From Sambucus nigra (taxonomy: Eukaryota > Streptophyta > Magnoliopsida > Dipsacales > Adoxaceae): DNA of 64,000 bases. Under the pieces are notes generated by a model, which had not been told where the DNA came from, made no database searches, and was given only the letters and a program-made list of their open reading frames with translations. The DNA lies in assembly GCA_949130495.1 (NCBI GenBank), contig CASBWL010000422.1, positions 1 to 64,000 of the forward strand. Direction: 5' to 3'. Shown piece by piece: positions 1 to 12,475 of the stretch (positions are counted from its first letter, which is position 1; every line of letters starts with the position of its first letter). Position numbers and translations under genes: made by a program.

Positions 1-331
1 GGGGATACTAGGGTTGTGATATGGTGGATGGTAAATGACTCCTCACTTAGTTAATTACCATATTATAATCACTAATCCCGAGTTAACCCATAAACCCTGA
101 CCTTTTAGCCCCTAAACAGGCCCGAAACCATATCTGAATTGACCTAATAACTCCCTTAATGGGGTACCTAATACCCTGAGCCTAATTTTAGATGTTTAGA
201 ATACCTTAAGCAAGTTTCCAAATCATCCAGAACATTCCCAAACTATATCTACCCAATTTACACATTTTTATTATGTCGACACGCCACATAATAATTTAAT
301 TAACATGCAATTTATTTTCAACGAGTAAACA
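1..331 (-). mobile_element. Gypsy-type LTR fragment, left part (window edge)
   Basis: This AT-rich non-coding stretch appears to continue at 1889-2026, the two parts being separated by a copia solo LTR. The joined right end finishes in ggtattaca, the inverted-terminus form of a chromovirus-like (Tekay/Del) LTR in minus orientation. Its + strand text around 150-230 loosely resembles 7440-7640 inside another minus-oriented LTR of this window. The left end lies outside the window, so length and TSD cannot be judged. The assignment rests on the terminus and context, not on coding sequence. Confidence 0.4.
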
Positions 332-1888
332 TGTAAGGACACAAATTTCCAATTGAGTCCATATGTAGTTTTGGCTCAATTCGGACAAAAACATTTATTC
401 ATAGGAAAGTATGTAATTATAATACTCTCAAGCCTATGAAGTGTTTGTTGAAGACGTAGCGGCAAAGAATATAAAGCTTCATCAAATGTGCCGATTTGCG
501 TGCCTCGTTTCTACGTCATCAACTAATGGTTCCATGATCCCAAGGTATGAATGCAATTATGTTTATATAGGAGCTTGGAACAAAAGTTTGTTGGGTGTTA
601 GGATTAAAATAAACTGCGTTTTGTTTTAAGAAAGAAATTATATAAAACTTTAAAATAAGTTCATAAAGTTTTCTGGGCCAAAATCGAATTTTACAATCTT
701 TCTGGTCGTTCGTTAGATATGTGGTTCGAACGAGTTTTTTCGTTCGAACCAGATGTCGTTTGAATGAACCTGCCAACGAGTTCCCACTGTCGTTCGAAAT
801 GTCGTTCGAACGAACTTGTTCGTTCTAACAAGATTTCCAACGAGCTTCTAACGAGTCCATACTGGAGCGTCGTTAGAAGTCTCGTTCGAACGAGACTTCA
901 TTCGAACGAAATGTCGTTCGAACGAGCTGTCAGGCGCGGAACAGTTTTTGGCAGTTTTTCACCCACTTCCCCACTTGGTTTTTAACCAACTTTTTCAGAC
1001 TTTATCTTGTGCGGGAATCACATTTTCCAATCTAACTTTTCCATACCATTTCCATCTCTTAGAGAGAGTTTGAGAGCAAATTTGTTTTAGGAAAATGTTC
1101 ATGTTTTGAGTGAGATGTTTAGAGAAATATTTTCATCACTCTAGTGTTTACACCCAATTGTGTTTAGTCCAAGTTCTTATTTACATATTAAATTGCTTGG
1201 AGTTTTGGCACCGGTTTATCTCTACCGAATTGAAGAAGAGAAGTTTTGGTTTGCTTCTACATCCATCAAAGAAGAAGACTTTTTGTTGAGATTCTACCCA
1301 CTTGGAGAAAGGCTCCTTGCTAGGGTGACGGTGACCATAGAAAGCCCCATCGGTGGATTCCGAGACCGCGGTGGAGTTCCGAGGTTGCCCGCTAGGAAGA
1401 GGTGTCTACAAGAAGAAGCGTCGAGGCTTGAGAGGGATCGAGTCAGTCGTTGTAAGTCTATCTGTCTTGTAATTGTAATTCCATATCTAGTGGACTTGTG
1501 GCTAGGGCCGTCCGAGGTTTTTTTCCCGTCTTGGGTTTTTCCTCGTACATCTCGGCGTAGTGTGATATTGTTTATTTTATCTTGCATCATAACGTAGAAC
1601 GCATGCTTAGACTAATTCAAGATAAAATTCGGTTTAAATTATCACACTCAATTAATTTGGGACTAAATTAAATATTGGGTAAATTTGGTTTATTCAAGTC
1701 ATTTGCTAAAATTGGTTTCGCCTAACTTTGGATAATTGATAAATATGACTTAGGCAAATTCTAGGACTTGGATCAATGAATCGTTTTAAGTGAATACATT
1801 AATTGGATTTATTTTGTGAACCATCCTTACGCTTCCGCATCATCTTCGTGTTTAAGTTTACACAAAAAGGAAATTACTTGCGTCTTCA
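332..1888 (+). mobile_element. Solo LTR of a Ty1/copia element
   Basis: It begins TGTAAGGACA, the same start as the copia U3 at 19193, and ends in cgtcttca, similar to the copia U5 end at 12472. The 5-bp repeat aaaca flanks it at 327-331 and 1889-1893, as expected for a target-site duplication. U3 carries a dense cluster of TTCGAACGA-type palindromes (about 716-930), as in the related LTR. A U5-like stretch near 1490-1570 (gccgt...ttttttcccg...gggttttcctcgta) resembles the usual copia U5 text. There is no internal region, so this is a solo LTR left by LTR-LTR recombination. The ORFs seen inside it are chance frames. Confidence 0.62.
716..930. repeat. Cluster of TTCGAACGA palindromes in LTR U3
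   Basis: Within about 215 bp there are around ten variants of the self-complementary core GTTCGAAC/TTCGAACGA, some degenerate (cgtttgaatg, cgttctaac, cgttagaag). Spacing is irregular, about 15-35 bp. It lies where transcription-factor sites are usually found in LTR U3 regions. Regulatory function is inferred, not shown. Confidence 0.7.
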
Positions 1889-2026
1889 AAACATAACATA
1901 TATAAATGAATCATATAAACATGAAATTATAACTAAGAAATTTAATCATGAATTTATTTAATTAAATTTGACCAAATTACTTTAAATTCCACTGAGTTAA
2001 TTTATTAAAAAATACGTGGTATTACA
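1889..2026 (-). mobile_element. Gypsy-type LTR fragment, right part
   Basis: This is the continuation of 1-331 after the copia solo LTR. It ends ...ggtattaca; read on the minus strand the LTR starts TGTAATACCACG, a common start for Tekay/Del-type LTRs. The following 19-C run (poly-G on the minus strand) sits where a polypurine tract would precede a 3' LTR. Confidence 0.42.
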
Positions 2027-2027
2027 G

Positions 2028-2046
2028 CCCCCCCCCCCCCCCCCCC
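2028..2046. repeat. Homopolymer C19
   Basis: Nineteen consecutive C residues are followed by a short (CA)n tract. On the minus strand this is G19 directly upstream of the presumed LTR start at 2026, so it may be an expanded polypurine tract. The region is prone to slippage and sequencing length error. Positions 2047-2091 hold only CA-rich sequence. Confidence 0.8.
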
Positions 2047-2091
2047 TCACACACACATAAAAATCACAGCAAATATCGACACACATATATG

Positions 2092-4296
2092 CAGTGGTAG
2101 AGCTAGGCTTTTGGTTGGGTTGGGGCACTCATGTTTAAAAGAAAACCAACAATGTTTTTATATAAACAGTAATATTATATTAATAAACAAAGGTTGCAGT
2201 ATTGTTTTAAATCCAACACACATACTCAATTGCAACAAAGAAAGATGAAATACATCATTTATTACAAAATTACAAAGTTGCCAAAACACCCTATTAAATT
2301 AAAAGATATACTATAATCTACCTCGATGAGTTTTCATATTCCAAAGGAGATCCACACTTGCATAACTAGATATGGAATTAGAGACATCCTTATTATGTAT
2401 TTCACACAACTATCACTTAAGCATTCATCCCTCATGCTGTTTTAGAGATCAGATTTCATTATATTTATAAAATGCCCTCTTAACTATAGCAGTGGAAAGA
2501 GGAAGAATTATCGATAATTTTATATGCTTATAAACCAATCCATACACAATATGCCTTCCTGTCTCAACCATCTTCTTAGCCAAATTTATTCAAACTTAAG
2601 AAAGACATAATTAGATTTGATGTATTTAGTTCATTCTGAAGGACAATACGTTGTTGTTCTGTGAAATTATCGGAATAGAAATCAAAGAGATGACCAAATT
2701 TTTTTATAATAAAATTATCAAATGAACTACTTGGGATTTGGTATGCCATACATATAAGAAATTTTGAATTTACCTCGTTAAAATGGTTGTAAATCTCAAT
2801 AGGATGCTTACCCATGCAAAGATAAAACATATCTATCCGATAATTATGTAAATTTGTTATAAATATTCCTCTTATTGATCTACCTAAAATAATATGATTA
2901 TCCTCCATATTAGTAATGGGGATACCATATTTCGTACAAAAATAAGAAACCTCATTTAAAAGATTATCCCATCCACAATCTTTTATTTTTTGCAATATTT
3001 ACTTCGAAAGTCTCACCAAAGTCATAGCATTTACAATATCTTGATATTTTTATTGCAATGCTTGTGAAAGTTCATTATTGAATACAAGGAAATTCTTCAT
3101 TTAATGTAAGGTGATGATTAAAATTAAAAGTTTGCATTCTTTTTTGTCGAATTTCATTATTCACATTTTATGTCCGTGTAATCCTCCACCAAATCCGCAA
3201 GGACGATAAGAAAGGATACGAGCATAATAATCAAAGTTATCAGTGTACCCTATTATAAGCCCCATCATATATCACTAGGTTGCTTGAGATTAGTCTCTTG
3301 ATTTAATCCTCAACCTCTAGACAATTTAGCACATTCTTATTTCTTAAAGACACTCTTAGATTCATTTTCTTAAAGAATTCCTCGATGCTTTACTGATGCC
3401 CAAGCTATATTCACCAACTTATTAACTAAGAGGAATAATTAGAGTTGGTGTGCAAATTGAATTACCAATTGAAGTCGATGTGTAAAATAATGACCATAAA
3501 TGTTGATTTGTTCAGTCAATTATTTAAGTCCATTATACTTAGTTTGCATGTTACTTGGCCCATCATAACCTTTACCGCATAAATGTATCACACTTAACTT
3601 ATATAGTTGTTAAAATAAGCAACTAGTGATGTTTTAAGTGAATTTTCCATAGTGTTAAATTCGTGTAGTATTCATAAAATTCTATCCATCACAAAATCTC
3701 TTGTCCACATGTCGTAAAAAAGTGGGCATTTTCTCTTTTGATGGATGCATCATGAGTTTCAACAATTAATAAATTAAATGGTTCTCCACCAATGTGTTGT
3801 AATATTTCTTTACTGATCTGACCAAAAATAGCACTTACAAGAATTTTTTGAATTTTCGGTATTGTCAATGCGTGATCTCATGGAGAATTTTTTAGCACAA
3901 TGCTATTAACAACTTCATTTTGATTATCTAAACATTGTAAAAGTTAAAAAAAAAATTACCCTTATTCATCGACCCTTCTCATTTGTCATGGGAACATAAA
4001 GATAGTTCTTGTTGTAAAAGAAATTAAATCACTCCAATGGTCGTATTTAACTGGAGATGATACTCAATTTGACGCTCCTTCGATTTTTTATTGATTACAG
4101 TCTCAATAAGTTTATTTTGATACAATAGATCTTGGCTCTTTGTATACGGAACATTATGAGAACTAGAGTAGTGTCAAACATGTTCTCAACTTATTTAGGT
4201 CTGCATAAAATAATAAAAGAAAAGAAAAAGATCTCTCTAGTGCACTATAAAAAAAATTTTAACTCTTAAATAATTTTTAATTTAGAATACTCGATT
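2092..4296 (-). mobile_element. Decayed hAT element (ZMYM1-like / TTF-type transposase)
   Basis: The left end cagtggtagagctagg resembles the terminal inverted repeat tagtggcggacctagg of the hAT element at 8244-11033. The interior carries minus-strand remnants of the same transposase family in the same order. No matching right terminal repeat is visible before the solo LTR at 4302 or in the AT-rich sequence after it, so the right limit is set provisionally at that LTR. Confidence 0.6.
2332..4150 (-). pseudogene. hAT transposase relic, ZMYM1-like
   Basis: The longest open piece (2576-2995, 139 codons, minus) contains WDNLLNEVSYFCTKYGIPI and a later HFNEVNSKFLICM block. These are hallmarks of plant ZMYM1-like hAT transposases just before the C-terminal dimerisation domain. 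Minus-strand translation of 2400-2580 recovers a broken dimerisation motif (HIVYGLVYKHIKLSIILPL, then a MRDECLSDSCVKYI block) with an in-frame stop. From 3000 to 4150, corresponding text to 9160-9700 of the better copy is recognisable (around 3040-3110) but full of stops. It cannot encode an active transposase. Confidence 0.65.
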
Positions 4297-4301
4297 GAGG
4301 C

Positions 4302-4720
4302 CGTGGGTACCTCTTTTTACTTCTTAGGCCCATGAAAGTAACCGGACAAAGCCCAACTAAAAATAAAAGATGTCCGACCCAAATTATGGGATGCTCTAAA
4401 TAACAGTTAGAATTGAGGATTTGACTCATTTTATCCCCAAAAATCTCGGAGGAGATATTCAGGGGATAGTTGGCTAGCGGAGCAATTATCAGTGCCCCTC
4501 TCTTTTTATGGAATATATATTGTAACCCTGGCCCGGGATAAAGGGCATATAGAAAAACCTCTCTTGAGAGTTACTTAATATAACAATAGACCTCCCCATG
4601 GACGTAGGCAATTTGCCGAACCACGTACATCTTTATGTTGTGTGATTGTGATCTTTGTTGTTCTTCTTTTCATGGTGATTGTCTTTCATTATTATTTGTG
4701 TTGAAATATTTGTCACCACA
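4302..4720 (+). mobile_element. Solo LTR of the Tat-type gypsy family
   Basis: This 419-bp segment is a diverged match to the 439-bp LTRs at 21886 and 50060. It shares catgaaagta near the start, an agatattcaggggata block, a ccctggcccgggataaaggg block and the final ccatggacgtaggcaa...gtacatc section. A perfect 5-bp repeat gaggc flanks it (4297-4301, 4721-4725). The first base pair is mutated (CG for TG). With no internal sequence, this is a solo LTR. Confidence 0.85.
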
Positions 4721-4725
4721 GAGGC

Positions 4726-5114
4726 CAATTCATTTATCTCCTTTCCTTTAACAAGAGTCATAAAAACTATTAGATTTTTGGAAATGTTTAAAAAAAAGTT
4801 TCCCCAACATCAAATTTTATATTAAAAGCCATGTATTTTCGCACTTTTTGTTCGGTTCTCAATATTGATATTTTAGACTCCATAATGACATTAATACATA
4901 TGGGTTGTTGTTTTACAATTTTTATCTCATATTTATATGAATAAGATATTTCAATATTGCTAAAGTTTACAAAAATGGGAATTGTAGACTAAAACATCAA
5001 CCCAACACCTATGTTTTATGAAGATGCTCAAGTATTTGGACAATAAATAAATATTTTTGAAAAAACTTTATATTTACTAATAGATGGAGTTCATCAACTT
5101 ATTGTTATAATAAA
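4726..5114. other. AT-rich gap, nothing recognised
   Basis: About 390 bp of AT-rich non-coding DNA between two solo LTRs. It may include the lost right end of the first hAT element, but no terminal repeat could be found. Confidence 0.5.
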
Positions 5115-5119
5115 ATAAT

Positions 5120-6342
5120 CGTGACACCTTGCCTACTCTAATACCTATTGATCATGCCTTTATTAAAATTAAACGAGAATCAATTATGATTTCAATCTCA
5201 GCATCACCGTCGTAACAAATAATATAAATATTAAACCAACATGAACATACACCAAGTAAATTGACCAAACAACTGATAAGCAAATAATCATAAATAATGT
5301 AAACCAAATAAACCATTGATTACTACAAATAATAAAACCAATGTAACAAGTACTGAGAAATAATAAATATCTGCAAGAATGAAAGGTCCTATCCAACTAC
5401 GGGAAACACATCCAAAAGGAAATATTAAAACTGAAACTAAATCCTATATAGATAGAAATGAACTGAGGCGGCTACAATTAATCTCGCAGAATCCACAGCT
5501 ACTGCACGCGACATCATGAACGAGAGACTAACGCTATTGTCCCTGCTATTGCACACCTGAGATTTTGAAAACAAAATATATTTGCCAAGGGGTCAAAGCT
5601 CGAAAAATATTTTGCAAGTATTTAAATGATTTAAACATAAATGTGTAGTGTATTACTTTCACAATAAACTTTCCAGACACACTCACATCCTCACCTCTCA
5701 TCTACAGTGCGCACCTAACGCATTGATTTTACTATCCTAATCATACTACCTAGTCTAACCAGGACAATAACAGCTATCATAGACCATCCCGCTAATAGTC
5801 ACCATTAGGTAATATATACTACCCTCGTTAGGTATACTTTCATAAATGATTACATAGTTATACATGTGCTATAAATATATATACACACAATATCTCATAT
5901 ACACATACATATATATAACTCTCTATATACGTATGTACCGCATCCCCAGAGCCTGGAGCTCGTTGATGCATCCCTCATATGCTATCGGGCTCCAGGTATA
6001 CCACGTACCACAATTAGACCACCAGGTCGGAATCTCACCACCGAACCCAAACAAAAACATAAACAGTGAATGTGGTCATAAGCATACGTCCAGAGGTTGC
6101 AACCATACCACATAGCACCCAATCGGTCTCCAAACCAAAACCTATCCTTATACATTGATAGTGGCCATGCAACCATACTATGACCTGGGGAATCAATCCA
6201 ACACCTGTTTGTCAATGCCAGGGTACACTGCCCACTACGCGTAACCTCCAACAATAGCACTACCGAGTAGGTATGTTCCAAAACAAATACACATACACAC
6301 ACACACACACATACCTATATATATAAGTAATCTCTCAATACG

Positions 6343-6379
<37 letters not shown>

Positions 6380-7845
6380 TAGCTACGTACGGAAATCCCA
6401 CAGTGTACTAGTTTACCAATCTCGAAGTACAAACTAACTTTTTGATTTTCAATTAAGTGTTCACTTACTTGAATTTTGATTCGAATCACTCGAACCCACC
6501 TAACCGTTGGCCTAACACGTACACAAACCCCTAAGAATGTTCCCCGGTAATACCAATCTACCCCAAAAACTCATACACCCATTTACCAAACACTAATAGG
6601 TAAAAACAAAGCATAAGAAAAATCGAGAAAGTCCAGCAAATCAAATTGGTTGGATTGGCAGGACGAAACGGTTCGCTCAAGCAATTGGTTCGCTCCCCCA
6701 GCGAACTTGTTCGGTTTGCTAGGCTACCCTTCACCTTCAACCTTTGGTTTTCACCCTTTAAACCCTTCGATGGAGGTCACAAGCCTCCCAAAATCATAAA
6801 TTAACAACCCAAATCAATATATAATTGTTCCAGAAGTATTTTAACACCAAATGAATATTGAATCCAACATCAAAACTCTATGATTCCTAATCATTAAATA
6901 ATTCATTCAACTCAGAAATTATCAAACCTTGAAAGTTATTGATTCTAGCACCCTATAAATGTTCTTCATGTTCATAATCATAAACCCAGATTAATATCAC
7001 GAATTTTTCACTTATTAATTATCATATATGATCAGAGGTTAAACACAAACCAAATCCATTTAATTAATCTCCTAGGGTTTCATCTTTAAAAAAGTCCCAG
7101 ATTTGTTCCTAATTAATCATGAACATAATTAACCGTAGAAATTACAAATCTAAAGAAAGTAAACACTTGCCTTGTTGGATTAAATTCCGTAGTCTTGACT
7201 TGTATAGATGATTTGAATTCCGGGTATGTTCTTCCTGTCTTGTCCAATATTTCCTTATCTCTTTTCTTCTCTTTGATCTCTCCCTTAATCTCCAATAAAT
7301 AGAGGCCAGAATGAGGCTTCCATCCACCCCACTTAACCTTAAATACTTTTTAATCACACCCTAATACAGTTTTTAGCTGTTGCACTAAGGGAAAAAAGAT
7401 AACCATATCCCTATATGGGCCCTACTATGTCTAAAATATTCTCGTAACCCAATTATAATCCCCAGGTACCTATTATGGACTATTTTAACCCATTTCGGAT
7501 CACCAGTGAACTCAAAAAAATCACCCGAGTCACCCAACTAAAAATACACCATCATATCATTAACCGGGCATGATCCGTGCGTACAACACGTGTCGCCCTC
7601 AAACAATTTAAATATGTTGTTCTAACTCTCTAAAGACATAATATAATAATCTGTTACTTTTCACTCATGAAATGATAATATAACAATTCGCATATCTATT
7701 AACTTATTACACACAAGTATATAATAATAATAATCATAAATATTAATTCTTAACTCGCTAATTAATATTTATCGAAATCAATTTAATTTTCCCAATTAAA
7801 TGCACACGTGGAAATAAATAACTCACAAAAGTACGGAGTTTTAGA
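5120..7845 (-). mobile_element. Solo LTR, Tekay/Del-like gypsy, minus orientation
   Basis: The 2,726-bp segment starts cgtgacacc and ends ggagttttaga, decayed forms of the tgtgacacc...ggggtgttaca termini of the intact minus-oriented LTR at 26110-29745. A perfect TSD ataat flanks it (5115-5119, 7846-7850). Internal order also matches: a pyrimidine-rich leader near 7260-7295, a palindrome-rich spot (ggttcgct...agcgaac) at 6666-6720, and an agcctggagctc...gggctccagg block near 5950-6000 corresponding loosely to 28015-28090. ORFs inside are chance frames. Confidence 0.82.
6292..6380. repeat. CA/TA microsatellites
   Basis: Two (CA)n tracts flank a (TA)n tract inside the minus-oriented solo LTR. 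Simple-sequence repeats only. Confidence 0.8.
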
Positions 7846-7850
7846 ATAAT

Positions 7851-8235
7851 ATAAAAAACCTAAGATATTGGTATACATAATTAATTAGTTACAAACTCTA
7901 AACGATAATTAAGAATATCCTCTACTTTTTTCTATGACACAAATGACCACTAAATTTAATAAAATTTTAAAAAAAATAATAAAATTTTAAAAAAATAAAT
8001 ATTTAAAGTTGAAAAGTTCATATTATAGAAGAGTAAATGTTCAAAACACCTCTTTAATACATATTTACTCCCATTGCCACTGTCACTTTCTTTTACAATA
8101 TTTTATCCACAGGTATCACTTTCTCCTAGTCTTCAACTACTTCATATCCTGGTTACATCAATTTAATTTTGTATCCAGTTACAACCACGAGAAAAAGTAT
8201 CGTGCACTTAGGACACCACGCGTCCATGCTTAACA
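7851..8235. other. AT-rich gap, nothing recognised
   Basis: Non-coding AT-rich DNA with poly-A runs near 7965-8000, lying between the TSD of the solo LTR and the TSD of the hAT element. A 74-codon frame here has no recognisable features. Confidence 0.5.
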
Positions 8236-8243
8236 CTAATAAA

Positions 8244-11033
8244 TAGTGGCGGACCTAGGATTTTAGCTATGGGTGGGTAAAAGACATACCATAATAAAAT
8301 AAAATAAAAAATTGCCTATTATAGAACCTACTTATTATTGCAAATACCATATATAAAAAGTCAAATTGTCTTGAATTAAAAACATCACACATCAAACATC
8401 AAATTACATAAGATTGTTTACAACGAAACTTTTCGTGTCCTTATATTCTGAAAATGTCAAATGATATCTTCATTGTCAATGTCAACCACTATTTTTATTT
8501 CAATATATTCCACCAAACAATCATTCATCATGCAATCTCTCATTTGATTGCAAAATGAAGTTTTGGGTATTTTCATTGCAAAAAATAGTCTTTCTACAGT
8601 CGCATTTATAACGGGTAAGAGTAGTGTTAATTTCGCAAGAAAATATATCAATGGATATGCATGATGCTTCTTCAATTGAACCAACTTTATATTAAACCAG
8701 TAACCCCCATTACTTCAAAAAAGTGGTCATCGTATCATACATTCGTAATATAGTAATCAAGTTGACGCTCGAGTATGATTAACACTTGTGGAGGAAATTT
8801 GGAGGGATAAAACTTAACAAATCGAATTAATTTTCTCTTGTCATATGCGGAGGATAAATCACTTGGATCAATACAAGACACGCACAATAAGAGCTTTGTA
8901 TTCACCTCATTAAAATGATTTTTTAGCTCCTGAAGTTGCAAATCTATTATTGCGTACAACAATTCAACATGATAATGATGAAGATTTGTGGCTTCTTCTG
9001 GATTGCGAAGAGATCTTCTTGTAACCACAAATAATTCTTCTATACTCAGCACGAGTATCTCATGTTTAACACAAAATAATGAAACCTCCTCTAACAATGA
9101 CTCCCACCCATCATCTCTCATTTGTTGCAACTGTTGTTTGGTTATTCTCATAGGAGTCAAGTCATTAACAATGACATGGTATTGTCTTTATAATGCTTGT
9201 GATAAATCATTTGTAATACACAATACATCTTTCATCAAATGTAAGTGAAATACAAATTCAAAGCATTACATAACTGCCATTAGCTTTATTACGTGACCTA
9301 TATATTTTTTATTTCTTGAATCATCTTTAACAATCAAAAGAATGTCCTTTATTTAAGAGAACAAGAAAATCAAACTCACAAGTGTGCCATAATAAGAACC
9401 CCAACATGTCTTCCCTGCCCATTTCAACCCCAACTCTTGATTACAACCCCGCTGGTCAAAATGTCACCATCACATATTCCTATTATAAACTTTTCAAACT
9501 ATTTCTCACGAAGAATGTATAAATGTTTGGATGAGGCTCCAAAAATATTTATGAGAATTATTACAATATCAAAGAATGCATAAATTTTGTGATGATTTTC
9601 TGCAATAGTTAAAAGAGTTAAGTGAAGTTGATGAGAAAAATAATGAACATAATAAGCATTTCATTGTCCATTAAAATTAGACTTGTAAGTCCATTGAATT
9701 CTCTTCGCATATTGCTAGATCCATGGTAACCTTGCCCACGCAAACTTGAAATACTTAATCCATACGTGGATAAAAATGCGTTTGCTTCAGTAGATCTCCA
9801 CCAGCTTTACACATTTTTTTATGTGTAATAGTAGGTTCTACGACATTCTTATTGAAGTTCTCTTTCTTTCTCCAATTCGTATATCCTTCAGCAAAAAAGC
9901 AATCACTACCACCTTAACCACAGTTGGGTGATCATTGAACCACTTCTTTATATGTAATAGTAGGTTGTGCAACTTCTTTATCAATGCTATACTTTAGCCA
10001 ATTGGGTGATCATTGAACCACACAGGCCTAAATCTTAGTTGCACATAAACACCAAGGAAAGTTGTGATTTTTAGGCTGAGATAGGCCTTTTGTCAAATAA
10101 TAATGTCGAACCAAATTTCATTCATTCGCGTCATGCTATAAAATGCTTTTTCTTAACCCATGATAAGATGGATACTCTTTTAAATTTGTTTCAATATTGA
10201 GTGGGGGTGGGGACGGAGGTGGGTGTGAAAGAGGTGTTTGTATTGATGTTAGTGTTGGCACTGTTTTACTCTCACTTGGCTCGCGTGTCTTTTTAAAACA
10301 CTTCAACATAGTTTCCAACTTTCCCTATATTTAAAATCATCTTTTAACAATTAGATCACAAAAAATAAAATTAAACTAACAACAATGAGCAAACTACTAA
10401 TTTAACTTTTACACTTTCAATTAAATTAATAATTTTTTTCCAGAAATTACAATAAGCTATTTTAATCATTTAATCAACTGAATTTTTTAAACATTAATAA
10501 ATATTGAAGTAGAAAAAGAACAAATAAAGTAAGAATTTATCATTGTTAATATATTCATTTATTTAGCATTTGTCAATATATATATATTGAATAGAAAAAA
10601 AAAAGAAAAAAAAATGTTACCTACGAGAGAGAGAGAGGGGGGGGAATGTGTTGGAGAGACAGGGAGCGTCCTTGGCTGTTGTTGTTGTCAATGTTATGTC
10701 CCCTCATCGGAGGGATGGAAAGGAATAGGGGGAGGGGGGGAAAACTCACTGGTTTGGTTGGATTTGGGAAGAGAGGAAACGTCTGAAGGAGTGAGGAAAG
10801 AAAAGAGAAAAGTTAATTTTTTTTAAAGTGAAACACACGTATAATATGAATAGAGTTTGATTTGTTTATAGATCTGCCCCTATGCTTTTAAAATAACATA
10901 AAACTCAATGTCTTTCAATATGAAAAATTACACAAAGGTCCAAAAAATTATTTTTTAGCATATATCTCGAATTGTTTTTCAAAAATCCAAGCAGGGTGGA
11001 AGCAACCCTTGGGACCACCTAGGTTCGCCCCTA
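8244..11033 (-). mobile_element. hAT DNA transposon with TIRs and 8-bp TSD
   Basis: The left end tagtggcggacctagg (8244-8259) and the reverse complement of the right end taggggcgaacctagg (11018-11033) match at 14 of 16 bases. The flanks ctaataaa (8236-8243) and ctaataag (11034-11041) match at 7 of 8, the TSD size of hAT elements. The 2,790-bp interior carries a minus-strand ZMYM1-like transposase relic. A roughly 95-bp internal direct duplication sits at about 9920-10025 (two copies of ttgggtgatcattgaaccac). Confidence 0.9.
8457..10318 (-). pseudogene. ZMYM1-like hAT transposase, interrupted
   Basis: Read on the minus strand, the family's order is preserved. The N-terminal segment (10136-10318) ends YPSYHGLRKSIL. 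A conserved block near 9530-9680 contains YYVHYFSHQLHLTLL followed by FFDIVIILINIFGAS. The DGWESLLEEVSLFC region is at 8735-9160, and the C-terminal dimerisation domain at 8457-8684 has YPLIYFLAKLTLLLPV...ATVERLF and MNDCLVEYIE. Proteins of this family bind element ends and catalyse cut-and-paste transposition. Frameshifts and stops separate the open pieces, and the 95-bp duplication lies in the upstream half. The element is therefore non-autonomous now. Confidence 0.85.
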
Positions 11034-11041
11034 CTAATAAG

Positions 11042-11521
11042 AGATGAGATGAATACGATACATGATCCCCATGGTTCCCACCATAGAAACAATATTTTTA
11101 CATGTACAAACGTGTCGTTTCTTTATTGGTGTAGAGCATGGACGCATTGTACCATAAGAGCATGATATTGTTTTCTCTAAAAACATATATATTTTTCTAA
11201 ACAACAATCTCTTTCCTCATCTGATGTTCTTCTGTCTCACTATCTAAATATACATTTTAAAAATTAATAAACAATTAAATATAAAACCAAACAATTTAAT
11301 TTGCTAACCAATAATATATTTTACAATATTTTATAGAAAAGTGAAACACTTATTTAGTCTCTAGGGAGCCACATATGGTGAACTTAGACAATAATTTGGT
11401 ATTTTAGACTTATATGTAAACATTAGAAATTATCATGCATTTGAAGAAGATAATATTCACATTCAATTAAAAAAACCCGACACAAATATGAGTAAAAACA
11501 TAATCTCTCTCTCTCTCTCTC

Positions 11522-11573
<52 letters not shown>

Positions 11574-12267
11574 GGGGTGTTTTATTGTTCCAAAAAATCA
11601 ATGGGTGAGATTTGTTCACTCATAACAATCTAAGGGTCTTACATTGTGCCATGTCACAATATGAGCATTATGACATGGAAAAATGGGACAAACCAAACAA
11701 AACCCTACTCGTTTTGACTTTGCAATCCCGTTCCTTCCCGATTCCCCCCTCATTATCTCCCAAAACTCAAACCCTACTCTGCCTCCGTCCTTTGATGCCT
11801 CTCTCTCAAATTCTTCTGCTTCCACTGCATCACTCTCAAACCATCCGTCGCTTCTTTGCTCTCCTCCGCCTCCCACCTCCTCCTCTTTCCGCCTCCCACC
11901 TCCTCCGTCGATTCAAAATAAGATTTAAAACCCGATTGATCTAAAACCCTACTCACTTTAGGTTTTTTTCATCATAGTGGAACCATGGAAACAAAACACA
12001 AGGTACTTTGGTTGTTTTTAAAATTTGTAAATTTACTACATGGGTATTGGTTTCTTAAATTATAGATTTTTGTAAAATTATTTGTATTTAATTTTGCTGG
12101 TTATTAATCACAATGGTACCATGGAAACACAAACGAAGTGTATATTATTAATTTTTTTTTTCATTTTAGATTTTTTCTGTATTGAATCTAGGGTTTCATA
12201 GGCTTATTGAAAGTAATTTATGGTTTTGTGGGTTTATTGAAAATAATTTATCTATTCTTGGTGTTCT
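11042..12267. other. Non-coding flank with CT-rich, UTR-like stretch
   Basis: Outside the microsatellite, 11700-11930 is C/T-rich (tctctctcaaattcttctgc, ccgcctcccacctcctcc) and looks like the 5' leader of a plant gene. The frames on either strand show only low-complexity Pro/Ser peptides. Two related stretches (ggaaccatggaaacaaaaca at about 11980 and ggtaccatggaaacacaaac at about 12114) suggest a diverged tandem duplication of about 135 bp. No gene can be called. Confidence 0.45.
11506..11568. repeat. (CT)n-(TA)n compound microsatellite
   Basis: A run of CT dinucleotides is followed by about twenty TA dinucleotides. Simple repeat. Confidence 0.9.
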
Positions 12268-12272
12268 CTCCC

Positions 12273-12472
12273 TGAAAAGTCGTAATAACCAAAACGCGCG
12301 TTGTGTGATATTGAAATAAAAAATTATTCGCAAGTTTCCAATTAAACCATATTTAATTAGAGTCTATTTTGAACGAAATAGACTCTAATTAAATATGGTT
12401 TAATTCAAAACTTGCGAATAATTTTTTAGTTCAATATCACACACCGCGCATTTTGGTTATTACGACTTTTCA
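12273..12472. repeat. Palindrome of the copia U5 end
   Basis: Two arms of about 97 bp meet around 12372-12376 (gaacg). The arms differ at about five positions. The right arm ends in cgacttttca, directly before the primer-binding site; the left arm begins with the reverse complement of that terminus. Confidence 0.9.
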
Positions 12473-12475
12473 AAT

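Noticed and set aside
10587..10826. 79-codon Gly/Glu-rich + frame
   Set aside because: Purine-rich low-complexity end of the hAT element; no domain and opposite to the transposase.
11612..11956. Overlapping + and - frames of 60-110 codons
   Set aside because: Pyrimidine-rich low-complexity sequence; codon content differs between frames without any recognisable domain. Kept only as a UTR-like stretch.
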